A DNA stretch of 64,000 nt, taken from positions 744,001-808,000 of the forward strand of contig OZ241973.1 of NCBI GenBank assembly GCA_965204295.1. Direction: 5' to 3'. Position numbers and translations under genes: made by a program. Each line of letters starts with the position of its first letter. Position 1 is the stretch's first letter. Positions 24,617 through 32,707 of the stretch are shown piece after piece. The DNA is from JAWKWH01 sp965204295. GTDB lineage: Bacteria > Pseudomonadota > Alphaproteobacteria > Rhizobiales > Rhizobiaceae. The notes beneath the pieces were generated by a model, which was not told the DNA's origin, did not search any database, and saw nothing but the letters and a program-made list of their open reading frames with translations.

Positions 24617-26047
24617 TTATCCCGAAGACCAATCGAAGGCGCGGTCAATGCCCGCCATTTTCACGCCGGTAAACGCGGAGGCCTCAAATGACAGGGCGCG
24701 CAAGTCCTCGACCTCGAGATTGTGGACAGAGGATTTTCCGCAAGCCTTGGCGAGTGCGGTGATTTCCATCGTCATCGCCGTCAGATATCGCGCAACTCTT
24801 TCGGCACCGGCGACCGGGTCCATTCGCTTTTGCAGCCCATCGTCCTGCGTCGCGATTCCCACCGGACACATGCCGGTATGACAATGGTGACAGGCTCCCG
24901 GAGATGTTCCCAGCTTCCGGTAGTCCTCTGGATAGCGCGGCGAATTACAGCCGAGAGCAATCATCGCGGCGGTGCCGATCATGACGGCGTCCGCGCCCAG
25001 CGCCAGACACTTCGCGGCATCGACGCCCGACCGGATTCCGCCAGCCGCCACAAGATCGACCTTCCCGGTCATGCCGCATTCGTCGAGCGCCTCACGCGCG
25101 GCGCGAATGGCGCTCATGTTCGGAATTCCCGTATGGTTCAGCAGTAGTTCCGGCGATGCTCCGGTTCCTCCCTCGGCGCCGTCGACAACGACCACATCGA
25201 CGCCCGCCTTCGCAGCGATGGCGACGTCAAATCGCGGTCTCGTCGCGCCCATTTTCAGAAAGATCGGCACCCTGTAGTCCGTCGCGATACGCAGTTCCTC
25301 CACCTTCACGGCCAGATCGTCTGCGCCGAGGAAATCCGGATGGCGGATCGTCGAACGCTGATCGACCCCTTCGGGAAGGGTGCGCATTTCCGATACCCGC
25401 GGGCTTACCTTCATGCCAAGCAGAAGACCGCCGGTGCCGGGTTTCGCGCCTTGGCCGACAACGATCTCAAGCGCGTCGGCCCGTCGTATGTGATCGAGAT
25501 CGATCCGATAGCGCGCCGGCGACATCTGGTAGACGAGCGTCCGCGAGGCTTCACGCTCCTCTTCAAGCATGCCGCCTTCACCGGTGCAGGTCATGGACCC
25601 CGCCTTTGAGGCGCCATAACCGAGCGACGCCTTTGCGGGGGCGGAAAGCGCACCGAACGACATCGACGCGATATAGATCGGTATTTTGAGTTCGAGCGGT
25701 TTTTCGACGATGCCGCGCCCGGCTCCAAGGACGGTCTTTGTGTCACAGTTCTCCCGGTAACCCTCCAGCGGCAGGCGCGTCATCGTCGCCGGCACGAATG
25801 TTAGATCGTCGAATGTCGGCATTCGTTTGTTGAATGTGTTGTAGCCGCGGACCTGATACCGACCGAGTTGCGCAAGCGCATGGACTTCCGAGATCGCTTC
25901 AGACGTCCAGCGTGTCGAACCGCCTTCATCGTACGACGAGGGAACGCCAGCAGGCCTGCCGGGTATGGCGCCGTCGCCAAATTTGACATCGTCCTCCGAC
26001 GGCATGTCGAAGGGATATTCATATGCTTCGCTTATATCATCAGCCAT
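24617..26047 (-). CDS. glxD: FMN/Fe-S glutamate synthase-like subunit (GlxD/MgsC type)
   Basis: 476 residues matching the FMN-binding domain of glutamate synthase as a stand-alone protein. It has VGQGAKPGTGG, the FMN-site motif VVVDGAEGGTGASP, GGIRSGVDAAKCLALGADAV, and an iron-sulfur cysteine cluster in ACHHCHTGMCPVG. In N-methylglutamate synthase this subunit catalyses formation of the N-alkylated glutamate. It overlaps glxC by 16 bases. It is convergent with the oxidase gene, with 166 bases between. Confidence 0.85.
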   Translation of the reverse strand: MADDISEAYEYPFDMPSEDDVKFGDGAIPGRPAGVPSSYDEGGSTRWTSEAISEVHALAQLGRYQVRGYNTFNKRMPTFDDLTFVPATMTRLPLEGYRENCDTKTVLGAGRGIVEKPLELKIPIYIASMSFGALSAPAKASLGYGASKAGSMTCTGEGGMLEEEREASRTLVYQMSPARYRIDLDHIRRADALEIVVGQGAKPGTGGLLLGMKVSPRVSEMRTLPEGVDQRSTIRHPDFLGADDLAVKVEELRIATDYRVPIFLKMGATRPRFDVAIAAKAGVDVVVVDGAEGGTGASPELLLNHTGIPNMSAIRAAREALDECGMTGKVDLVAAGGIRSGVDAAKCLALGADAVMIGTAAMIALGCNSPRYPEDYRKLGTSPGACHHCHTGMCPVGIATQDDGLQKRMDPVAGAERVARYLTAMTMEITALAKACGKSSVHNLEVEDLRALSFEASAFTGVKMAGIDRAFDWSSG

Positions 26048-26724
26048 GCGTTCGCATCCCGGCTTTCAAAGTGCCAAAGGCGTTGCCCGGAGATCATCTT
26101 ACGCCAATCGCGAGACCGGTCGACAAGGCCGAGCGGCTCCAAAATGGCATCGACTTCCTTGATATCTTCGGCGGCCGGCTCGACGACCGCTACATCGACG
26201 CCTAGGCTTTCCACGTCCCCGGCGACCCAGACTTCGCCCCGCCAAAGCGCATCGGCGCAGGACCGCCCCGCCCCGCCCAGCGCTATTATCCTGCCGGAGT
26301 GGGCCATGAAACCGGACTGGTAGCCGATCTTGCCTTCGACAATGATGTTCCCACCTTTCATGGCGACGCCGCAGCGTGGACCGGCGTCGCCCTTGATGTG
26401 GATTGTGCCGCCGGTCATGGCCGCTCCCGCCGACATGCCGGCGTAGCCGCCGACGGTGACGTGCCCGCGCGCCATTCCTTCGGCAACCGCCCAGCCGGCA
26501 TTTCGCTTGATGACCAGCGTTGCGCCGTCATTCAATCCGCCGCAATAATAACCGACGCTGCCCTCAAAGCTGACTTTGGCCCCCACGGGAAGCCCGACAC
26601 CGAGATTGTGACGGGAAAGCGTATTGCTTACGATCACCTCATGTCCGGCCTCGCAAGCCGCCTGTATGTCACGGTTGATATCGCGAATATGGCGGTCTCC
26701 GGCCTCAACTTTCACCGGGTTCAA
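26032..26724 (-). CDS. glxC: Glutamate synthase GXGXG-domain subunit (GlxC/MgsB type)
   Basis: A 230-residue stand-alone GXGXG beta-helix domain, as in the C-terminal part of GltB. Repeated glycine turns are visible (GSVGYYCGGLNDGATLVIK, GGYAGMSAGAAMTGG, GKIGYQSGFMAHSG). The domain is structural and links the amidotransferase and FMN subunits. It starts within the glxB stop (ATGA overlap) and overlaps glxD, so the three are made together. Confidence 0.87.
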   Translation of the reverse strand: MNPVKVEAGDRHIRDINRDIQAACEAGHEVIVSNTLSRHNLGVGLPVGAKVSFEGSVGYYCGGLNDGATLVIKRNAGWAVAEGMARGHVTVGGYAGMSAGAAMTGGTIHIKGDAGPRCGVAMKGGNIIVEGKIGYQSGFMAHSGRIIALGGAGRSCADALWRGEVWVAGDVESLGVDVAVVEPAAEDIKEVDAILEPLGLVDRSRDWRKMISGQRLWHFESRDANAWLMI

Positions 26725-27665
26725 GCGGCCATCCTCCGATTGCCGACGCCCCAGATGCCGAACAGGCTCGGGCCATCGTGGTTGATGACGTCGCTTTCGC
26801 CGGGAAACACACGCCGTACCGCCTGTTCTTCCGTCGCCGCGGCGAGTTCCCCGTTCCTTTCGATGACGACAAGCGGCTTCATCGCAAATCGATCCTTGGC
26901 AAATCCGATGCCGTCCGGACGGGCGATCATATAGGTGAAAACCCCATCGATGGCGCCGATCGATTTTTCCAGCGCCCGCTCCATCGTCAGGCCGTTCTTG
27001 ATCTGATCCGATACCCAGACCGCGATCAGTTCGCTGTCGTTCTCGGTCAGAAAGCGGTAGCCCTGCCGCAACAGGCGTTCACGCCATGTGTAGTAGTCGG
27101 TTATCTGGCCATTGTGGACAATCGCCACATCGGGAAACGGCCGCGCCCAGAAAGGATGGCTTGCATTCGGAAGCACCGAACTTTCAGTGGCCAGCCTCGC
27201 ATGTCCCAGTCCGTGCGTACCGGTGAGGTCGCGGACGCCATGCTTTTCGGCGACCTCAATGGAACTGCCGACATCTTTGACGATTTCCAGCGATCGGCCG
27301 CAGGACTGGACCTCGAAACGATCCGACATTTCGTCGGCATCGGAGATCCAGCGTGCAACATCGCGCGGGTCGCTGATAACCAGTCTCGCGCAATAATGAC
27401 CGGCATTGTCGGTCACGAAAGCGGGCTCTTCGACGAAGTCTGAACCATGGTCTCTCAGCAGCAGACGAAATTCTTCCATATCCGCCGACCGATTGTCCTT
27501 TTGGAATCCCATTCCTCTGAGAACATATCCGCTGTCTCGCGGCGTGCCGTAGATCGCAAAACCGGTACTGTCCGCCCCGCGGTGTTCCTGCGCATCCATC
27601 AATTCCACTAGATCATTGCCAACGGGGCCTGGCGCATCAAGTATGCGTCCGGCTATGCCGCACAT
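26721..27665 (-). CDS. glxB: Class II glutamine amidotransferase subunit (GlxB/MgsA type)
   Basis: 314 residues starting MCGIAG at ATG 27665, so that Cys2 becomes the N-terminal nucleophile after Met removal. HRGADSTGF (about 29-37), GLGHARLATES and IVHNGQITDYY are the class II amidotransferase motifs. A longer upstream frame exists but would bury Cys2. In glutamate synthase the subunit frees ammonia or the amine from an amide substrate; here it may process the gamma-glutamyl amide made by the glutamine-synthetase-like enzyme. The operator lies 21 bases upstream. Confidence 0.88.
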   Translation of the reverse strand: MCGIAGRILDAPGPVGNDLVELMDAQEHRGADSTGFAIYGTPRDSGYVLRGMGFQKDNRSADMEEFRLLLRDHGSDFVEEPAFVTDNAGHYCARLVISDPRDVARWISDADEMSDRFEVQSCGRSLEIVKDVGSSIEVAEKHGVRDLTGTHGLGHARLATESSVLPNASHPFWARPFPDVAIVHNGQITDYYTWRERLLRQGYRFLTENDSELIAVWVSDQIKNGLTMERALEKSIGAIDGVFTYMIARPDGIGFAKDRFAMKPLVVIERNGELAAATEEQAVRRVFPGESDVINHDGPSLFGIWGVGNRRMAA

Positions 27666-27685
27666 GTGTTTCCTCCTGTATTTTT

Positions 27686-27707
27686 TGAATACTGTATACA
27701 GTATCCA
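27686..27707. promoter_or_regulatory. Putative double GntR operator, glxBCD promoter
   Basis: Two overlapping copies offset by 7 bases: TGAATACTGTATACA (27686-27700) and TGTATACAGTATCCA (27693-27707). Their shared core ATACTGTATACAGTAT (27689-27704) is a perfect 16-bp palindrome. The 7-base offset repeats the geometry seen at 23255-23276. Confidence 0.7.
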
Positions 27708-27758
27708 TCGGATGCGCAAGTTGATGCGACGGGCGGATTCCGCCTTTCTGCGGCCGCC

Positions 27759-27773
27759 TGAATACAGTATGCA
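27759..27773. promoter_or_regulatory. Putative GntR operator, autoregulation
   Basis: TGAATACAGTATGCA, identical to 23262-23276, 15 bases before the first possible start of the gntR gene and divergent from glxB. Confidence 0.65.
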
Positions 27774-27788
27774 AAGTACAGCGGTTTA

Positions 27789-28493
27789 ATGGACCGGAGG
27801 CTCGGTGAAGTTCGAATGGGGCTAAACAAAATCAGTCGGGATCGCAGGCGTCTCGCCGACATCGTCTACGATCAGCTGGTCGACGCAATCCAAAGCGGCG
27901 CCATTGGGGCGGACGAACGTCTGGTGCAGGAAAAGCTTGCCGACGAGCTGCAGATCAGCCGCACACCGGTACGCGAAGCGCTGCTCAGACTGGAGCAGGA
28001 CGGAATTCTCGTTTCGTCGTCACGCGGCGGATTTCTTATCCACAACATGACCGATCAGGAGGTTCGCGAACTATACCAGGCGCGCGCGGCGATCGAAGGC
28101 CAGGCGATGCGAATTCTCGCTACGCAGAACGATCCGAGGAAGAATGCCGACTTGCGCGAGACGGTAGAGCGGGAAGAAAATATATCATCGCCTTCGGTCG
28201 CCGCGTATTTCGAGGCCAACCGGACCATTCACCGACGCTTTCTGGAACTGAGCGGCAACCGGTATCTCATCGAGATGTTCGACAACATCTGGAACCGCGG
28301 CGTGTCCTACAATTTGTTTGCGGCAATCGAGAAGCTTGATCTCGACAAGTCATTCGGCGACCATATCCGATTGGTCGATGCGATTGAGACCGGCGATGTC
28401 ACGGCGGCAACCGACGCGATTATCGATCACATCCAGCACGGGTATGAATTGCAGATCGAAGCACTGAACAAGAGGGCTGATGCCCAACGGTAA
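27789..28493 (+). CDS. GntR family regulator (FCD/VanR-type ligand domain) of the microcompartment locus
   Basis: A 234-residue regulator; an ATG at 27816 (MGLNKISRDRRR) is an alternative start. The N-terminal winged helix has QLVDAIQSGAIGADERLVQE and ISRTPVREALLRLEQDGIL, and a C-terminal all-helical FCD domain would bind the effector. FadR/GntR proteins bind short near-palindromes, and the repeated motif TGnATACnGTATnCA at this gene, at glxB, at the BMC/oxidase promoter and at the ABC importer makes it the likely regulator of all four transcripts. The inducer is probably the amine substrate or a pathway intermediate. Confidence 0.88.
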   Translation: MDRRLGEVRMGLNKISRDRRRLADIVYDQLVDAIQSGAIGADERLVQEKLADELQISRTPVREALLRLEQDGILVSSSRGGFLIHNMTDQEVRELYQARAAIEGQAMRILATQNDPRKNADLRETVEREENISSPSVAAYFEANRTIHRRFLELSGNRYLIEMFDNIWNRGVSYNLFAAIEKLDLDKSFGDHIRLVDAIETGDVTAATDAIIDHIQHGYELQIEALNKRADAQR

Positions 28494-28803
28494 AAGATTG
28501 GGATCGGAGTTGAGTTCGTACGCATCGCCATCCTGTTTGCGGACTCGCATCCCACGGAGATGCCCGCGCCTCATTCTGAGGATGACGCGAAGTATCGTAG
28601 GCTATCGCAGTCCTTGAGGCCGGGTCGGCAATTTACCACCGTCCCGGTGCATAACGACGTGTTTCCGGCGGAAGACAGCGCGTTCGATAGTCATATCTAC
28701 ACCTCTACACCGCACCGATTTCCAGACCGCAGAGCCATCGCCACGCTCGAACCGCTGTCGCCAGTCCCACACCCCACCGTTGGTGGGTTTACGAAGATGC
28801 CAC
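28494..28803. other. Intergenic region without a supported gene
   Basis: 310 bases between gntR and the convergent SH3-like gene. Short open frames exist, but none has a convincing ribosome site or recognisable product. No clear terminator was seen. Confidence 0.5.
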
Positions 28804-29727
28804 CTACTGCACCTCGGTAATGGTGATCTCCAAAGCGCCATCCGGCTGAATTAAGCAGCGAGCTCGATATTCAAGCTCAAGGCCGAAGCTGTTTTTCGCG
28901 GAGAACTCCTGTATGACTGTGCGATTGCCGTTGTTATGAATTTCAGTGGCATAGCCAAGGAGGTTGTGAATATCGAGCGTCGAGGGGTGCGACACTCGGG
29001 CTTTGATGGCGCGTTGGCACGCTGCCCAGGATCGCGTCTCGGGATAAGCTCTGGGAACCGCGAGTGTGCCGCCAGTTTCAACCTCTCCGGGGGTGAACCA
29101 GACATTGAAAGGAAGGCCGCCATTCTTGGCGTTGCAGGTAACGTAGTAAGCGCCTTTTCGCGAACCGCTGCGGTAGCCTGTAATGATCTCGGCGCAGTTG
29201 GGCTCGTCTTTCAGAACCTTGAGCGCACCCCGTTTTATCACTTGCTTTTCTGCGTCTGTGAAATCGCTCTCACCGTCGATATCCCAAAGCAGTCCGGCTT
29301 TTATGTCATCAGAGGCTTCGCCGGAGACATACTGTTTTTGGACCCAGCCGGTTTCCCAGCTAACGGTTCTGCCGTCCACCTTGACAATACGGGCTTGCAG
29401 CCAATCGGCTGTTTCGCAGTGGCCCTTGAGCACCATGGACGGCCAGAGGGTGCGATACTGGGTCTTCCCGAGTACCTTGGTGGCTTTTGAGTTTACGACA
29501 GGGTTGTGGTCGGCACCCGGTCCACTTCGGAAATTGACGCTGCGGCCTTGGACGTAGAATGTACCTGAGGTGGGTGTCCCGTGCTCACAATCGGCCCCGG
29601 GGCGCTTGGTATATTCGGCTTCAGAGCGCGCCGTGACCTTGGTGCGGTCTTGTTCGTTGGAGTCGACGAAAATGCCAATGAGGATCAGAATTCCGATGAT
29701 GACGGCGATAACTTTAAACAACTTCAA
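28804..29727 (-). CDS. Membrane-anchored protein with bacterial SH3-like domain
   Basis: About 307 residues from a probable TTG start at 29727 (AGGAGAG upstream). It has one N-terminal transmembrane helix (KVIAVIIGILILIGIFV) and then an SH3b-like segment (FYVQGRSVNFRSGPGADHN with a closing tryptophan region, GWVQKQYVSG). The C-terminal 170 residues contain paired cysteines and are not recognised; similar tails occur in proteins of unknown function. The anchored domain is probably exposed to the periplasm, where SH3b domains often bind peptidoglycan. It stands alone with no operon partner. Confidence 0.6.
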   Translation of the reverse strand: MKLFKVIAVIIGILILIGIFVDSNEQDRTKVTARSEAEYTKRPGADCEHGTPTSGTFYVQGRSVNFRSGPGADHNPVVNSKATKVLGKTQYRTLWPSMVLKGHCETADWLQARIVKVDGRTVSWETGWVQKQYVSGEASDDIKAGLLWDIDGESDFTDAEKQVIKRGALKVLKDEPNCAEIITGYRSGSRKGAYYVTCNAKNGGLPFNVWFTPGEVETGGTLAVPRAYPETRSWAACQRAIKARVSHPSTLDIHNLLGYATEIHNNGNRTVIQEFSAKNSFGLELEYRARCLIQPDGALEITITEVQ

Positions 29728-30014
29728 CCAGATCTCTCCTCCACCCGAAACCAGAGAAAAAATACCATGCCGCTGGAGTGCAATCAAGCGTCGAAAGGTC
29801 CAGTTTTCCTCCCTGTCGCGACGCTAGCGATCCCGTTTCCGCCTCACCGTCGCAACGATGGGCGTTTCGCGCCCTCAAGAATCGTCGCGGATAGCGATCC
29901 GGCGGTGTCCGTCAACATCTCTGTGGCATCGGCGGCATATCCGTCAGATCACATTGAGTTCATACAGCGGTTCGTGCGCGCAATCCGGTCGGAACAGCGG
30001 GATGAGAATATCAA
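29728..30014. other. Intergenic region, no supported gene
   Basis: Holds the promoter side of the SH3-like gene. The + strand frame AAYPSDHIEFIQRFVRAI just before 30000 could be the tail of a lost gene, but I cannot assign it. Confidence 0.35.
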
Positions 30015-30230
30015 ATGGCCTTTGACGGTTTTGATCCGAAATGGAAGGATTTTCCCGATTTCATCATCGGAATAACCGGGGAGATCCGGGAGGACCGCGG
30101 CATCGCGACCCTCAATCGCTACTATGCCGACCGGGCCGCCTCCGGTTTTGCACGACACATCGAACCCCGGCTGACCTCTCTCGCTTGTCGGCACGGTTTT
30201 CATACCTGCCGTTTCAGGTGCGTCGCCTGA
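30015..30230 (+). pseudogene. N-terminal remnant of a SnoaL/NTF2-like protein
   Basis: The first 40 or so residues (FDPKWKDFPDFIIGITGEI, then DRGIATLNRYYAD) look like the start of a family of SnoaL-like proteins, but the sequence then loses any match and stops at 71 codons, less than half the expected length. I read it as a gene cut off by deletion. A short unrelated gene cannot be excluded. Confidence 0.4.
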
Positions 30231-30411
30231 ACGTCTTCGGGCGGGAAAATGCGATTGCACGACTTTCGTCTTAGAATTTTTTACGTTTACGTAATTCCCT
30301 ATTATACCAACCGATTGAATTTGTTCATGTCAAAATAATGATTTGAAATTTACCGGAGTCGAGGTTAAGCAAATTGTGAAGAAACCGGTTCCCCGGAGCC
30401 GGTACCCGGCC

Positions 30412-30433
30412 ATTCGGGGAATCTGCCCCGAAT
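30412..30433 (+). promoter_or_regulatory. Hairpin in the mdh leader
   Basis: ATTCGGGG pairs with CCCCGAAT around a 6-base loop, 39 bases before the mdh start. A smaller stem (ACCGG/CCGGT) lies just upstream. There is no T-tract. It could act in mRNA stability or translation control of the TCA operon; I do not recognise a known RNA family. Confidence 0.35.
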
Positions 30434-30471
30434 TTATCGGCGACCACAAAACAAGGGACGGCATTTCCAAC

Positions 30472-31440
30472 ATGGCAAGAAACAAGATTGCGCTGATCGG
30501 TTCCGGCATGATCGGCGGCACATTGGCGCATATGATCGGCCTGAAAGAGTTGGGTGACATCGTATTGTTCGACATCGCCGAGGGCATTCCGCAGGGCAAG
30601 GGGCTTGATATAGCCGAATCGTCGCCTGTCGACGGTTTTGACGCCAGGGTATCGGGCACAAACAGTTATAAGGCGATTGAAGGGGCCGATGTCTGCATTG
30701 TCACCGCCGGCGTGCCGCGTAAGCCGGGTATGAGCCGGGACGACCTTCTCGGCGTCAATCTGAAAGTCATGGAACAGGTCGGCGCAGGCGTCAGGAAATA
30801 CGCTCCGAACGCATTCGTCATCTGCATCACCAATCCGCTCGACGCCATGGTCTGGGCGTTGCAGAAATTCTCGGGACTGCCGGCGAGCCATGTCGTCGGC
30901 ATGGCCGGCGTGCTTGATTCGGCGAGGTTCCGTTACTTCCTGGCGGATGAATTCCAGGTGTCGGTGGAAGACGTGACCGCATTCGTGCTTGGCGGTCACG
31001 GCGACGCCATGGTGCCGCTGCCGCGCTATTCCGCCGTCGGCGGCATACCGCTTCCGGACCTGGTCAAAATGGGATGGACCACAAAGGACAGGCTCGACAA
31101 GATCATCCGGCGCACACGCGACGGCGGTGCGGAGATCGTCGGTCTGCTCAAGACCGGTTCGGCCTACTATGCGCCGGCGGCGTCAGCCATCCGGATGGCC
31201 GAAGCCTATCTGAAGGACAAGAAGCGGCTGTTGCCGTGCGCGGCGCGCCTGACCGGTCAATACGGCGTCAAGGACATGTATGTCGGCGTGCCGGTCATCG
31301 TCGGCGGCAATGGCGCGGAACGGATCATTGAGATCAATCTCAACCGCTCCGAACGGAAGATGTTCGACAAATCGGTTTCCGCCGTGCAGGGCCTGTGCGA
31401 GGCCTGCCTGACCATTGCTCCCAATCTGGCCGGGAAGTGA
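30472..31440 (+). CDS. mdh: Malate dehydrogenase
   Basis: A 322-residue NAD-dependent malate dehydrogenase of the LDH-like type usual in alphaproteobacteria, converting malate to oxaloacetate in the TCA cycle. It shows the NAD motif IGSGMIGGTLAHM (about 9-21), PRKPGMSRDDLLGVN with both substrate arginines, ITNPLDAM, and the catalytic His in LGGHGDAMVP. It is the first gene of mdh-sucC-sucD-sucA-sucB-lpd. ATG 30472 gives the standard length; the longer upstream frame is leader sequence with a hairpin. Confidence 0.97.
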   Translation: MARNKIALIGSGMIGGTLAHMIGLKELGDIVLFDIAEGIPQGKGLDIAESSPVDGFDARVSGTNSYKAIEGADVCIVTAGVPRKPGMSRDDLLGVNLKVMEQVGAGVRKYAPNAFVICITNPLDAMVWALQKFSGLPASHVVGMAGVLDSARFRYFLADEFQVSVEDVTAFVLGGHGDAMVPLPRYSAVGGIPLPDLVKMGWTTKDRLDKIIRRTRDGGAEIVGLLKTGSAYYAPAASAIRMAEAYLKDKKRLLPCAARLTGQYGVKDMYVGVPVIVGGNGAERIIEINLNRSERKMFDKSVSAVQGLCEACLTIAPNLAGK

Positions 31441-31453
31441 GGCTCGCCATCCA

Positions 31454-32647
31454 ATGAACATTCATGAATATCAGGCCAAGCAGGTCCTGAAGGGTTTCGG
31501 CGCGCCCGTCGCCGAGGGCGTGGCGATCATGGATGCGGGCGAGGCCGAAGATGCGGCGAAATCGCTGCCCGGTCCGCTCTTCGTCGTCAAAAGCCAGATC
31601 CATGCCGGCGGCCGCGGCAAAGGCCGGTTTAAGGCGTTGGGAGAAGACGCCAGGGGCGGCGTCCGATTGGCGAAGAGCGTCGATGAAGTCGTCGCCAACG
31701 TCAACGAAATGCTTGGCAACACACTGGTGACAAAACAGACCGGCCCGGCAGGCAAACAGGTCAACCGGCTTTATATCGAGGATGGCGCGGATATCGCTCG
31801 AGAGCTTTATCTCTCGATCCTGGTCGACCGCACGGTCGGACGCAACGCCTTCGTCGTTTCAACGGAAGGCGGCATGGACATTGAGGCGGTAGCGGCGAAA
31901 ACGCCCGAGAAGATCGTCACCAGGCCGATCGATCCCGATACCGGCGTGACGACGGAAGACGCCGCTGCGTTATGCGACGCGCTCAAACTTGAGGGCGCGG
32001 CGCGCGAGGACGGCATGACGCTGTTCCCGACGCTCTACAAGGCGTTTTCGGAAAAGGACATGAGCCTGCTGGAGATCAATCCGCTGATCGTCATGAAGGA
32101 CGGTCGTCTGCGGGTGCTCGACGCCAAGGTGTCCTTCGACGACAATGCGCTGTTCCGCCATCCCGACGTCATGGAACTCAGAGATGTCAGCGAAGAGAAT
32201 GAAAAGGAGATCGAGGCGTCCATGCACGATATTGCCTATGTCGCGCTCGACGGCGATATCGGCTGCATGGTCAATGGCGCGGGTCTCGCCATGGCGACGA
32301 TGGACATCATCAAGCTCTATGGCGCCGAGCCGGCCAACTTTCTCGATGTTGGCGGCGGCGCGTCGAAGGAAAAGGTCACTGCGGCCTTCAAGATCATCAC
32401 CGCCGACCCGGCCGTCAAAGGCATTCTGGTCAACATCTTCGGTGGCATCATGAAGTGCGACGTGATTGCCGATGGCGTGGTCGCCGCGGTCAGGGAAGTC
32501 GGCCTGCCGGTGCCGCTGGTGGTTCGCCTTGAAGGCACCAATGTGGGCAAGGGCAAAAAGATCATCAACGAGAGCGGCCTGAATGTGATCGCCGCCGACG
32601 ATCTCGACGATGCGGCGCAGAAGATCGTCAAGGCGGTGGGTGGATAA
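31454..32647 (+). CDS. sucC: Succinyl-CoA ligase, beta subunit
   Basis: 397 residues; the beta chain of succinyl-CoA synthetase, which carries the nucleotide-binding ATP-grasp domain (MNIHEYQAKQVLKGFG, QIHAGGRGKGRFK) and GGIMKCDVIA near the end. It makes ATP or GTP from succinyl-CoA with SucD. It starts 13 bases after mdh. Its last nine codons plus stop are repeated twice more downstream in a 29-bp tandem array, and a lipoprotein gene separates it from its normal partner sucD. Confidence 0.97.
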   Translation: MNIHEYQAKQVLKGFGAPVAEGVAIMDAGEAEDAAKSLPGPLFVVKSQIHAGGRGKGRFKALGEDARGGVRLAKSVDEVVANVNEMLGNTLVTKQTGPAGKQVNRLYIEDGADIARELYLSILVDRTVGRNAFVVSTEGGMDIEAVAAKTPEKIVTRPIDPDTGVTTEDAAALCDALKLEGAAREDGMTLFPTLYKAFSEKDMSLLEINPLIVMKDGRLRVLDAKVSFDDNALFRHPDVMELRDVSEENEKEIEASMHDIAYVALDGDIGCMVNGAGLAMATMDIIKLYGAEPANFLDVGGGASKEKVTAAFKIITADPAVKGILVNIFGGIMKCDVIADGVVAAVREVGLPVPLVVRLEGTNVGKGKKIINESGLNVIAADDLDDAAQKIVKAVGG

Positions 32648-32707
32648 TGAAGATCGTCAAGGCGGTGGGTGGATAATGAAGATCGTCAAGGCGGTGGGTG
32701 GATAATG
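32621..32707 (+). repeat. Three tandem 29-bp copies of the sucC 3' end
   Basis: Three exact copies (32621-32649, 32650-32678, 32679-32707) of the final sucC codons with the TAA stop and the ATG that follows (TAATG). Each extra copy is itself a mini reading frame, ATG plus KIVKAVGG and a stop. The last copy's ATG is the start of the inserted lipoprotein gene, so the array forms a chain of stop-start couplings. Confidence 0.95.

Noticed and set aside
28560..28820. Short plus-strand frame after gntR
   Set aside because: No ribosome site, Pro/Arg-rich, overlaps the end of the SH3-like gene; likely noise.
32650..32707. The two mini frames after sucC as real peptides
   Set aside because: They are exact copies of the sucC tail, so they are more likely duplication products that affect translation coupling than functional peptides.
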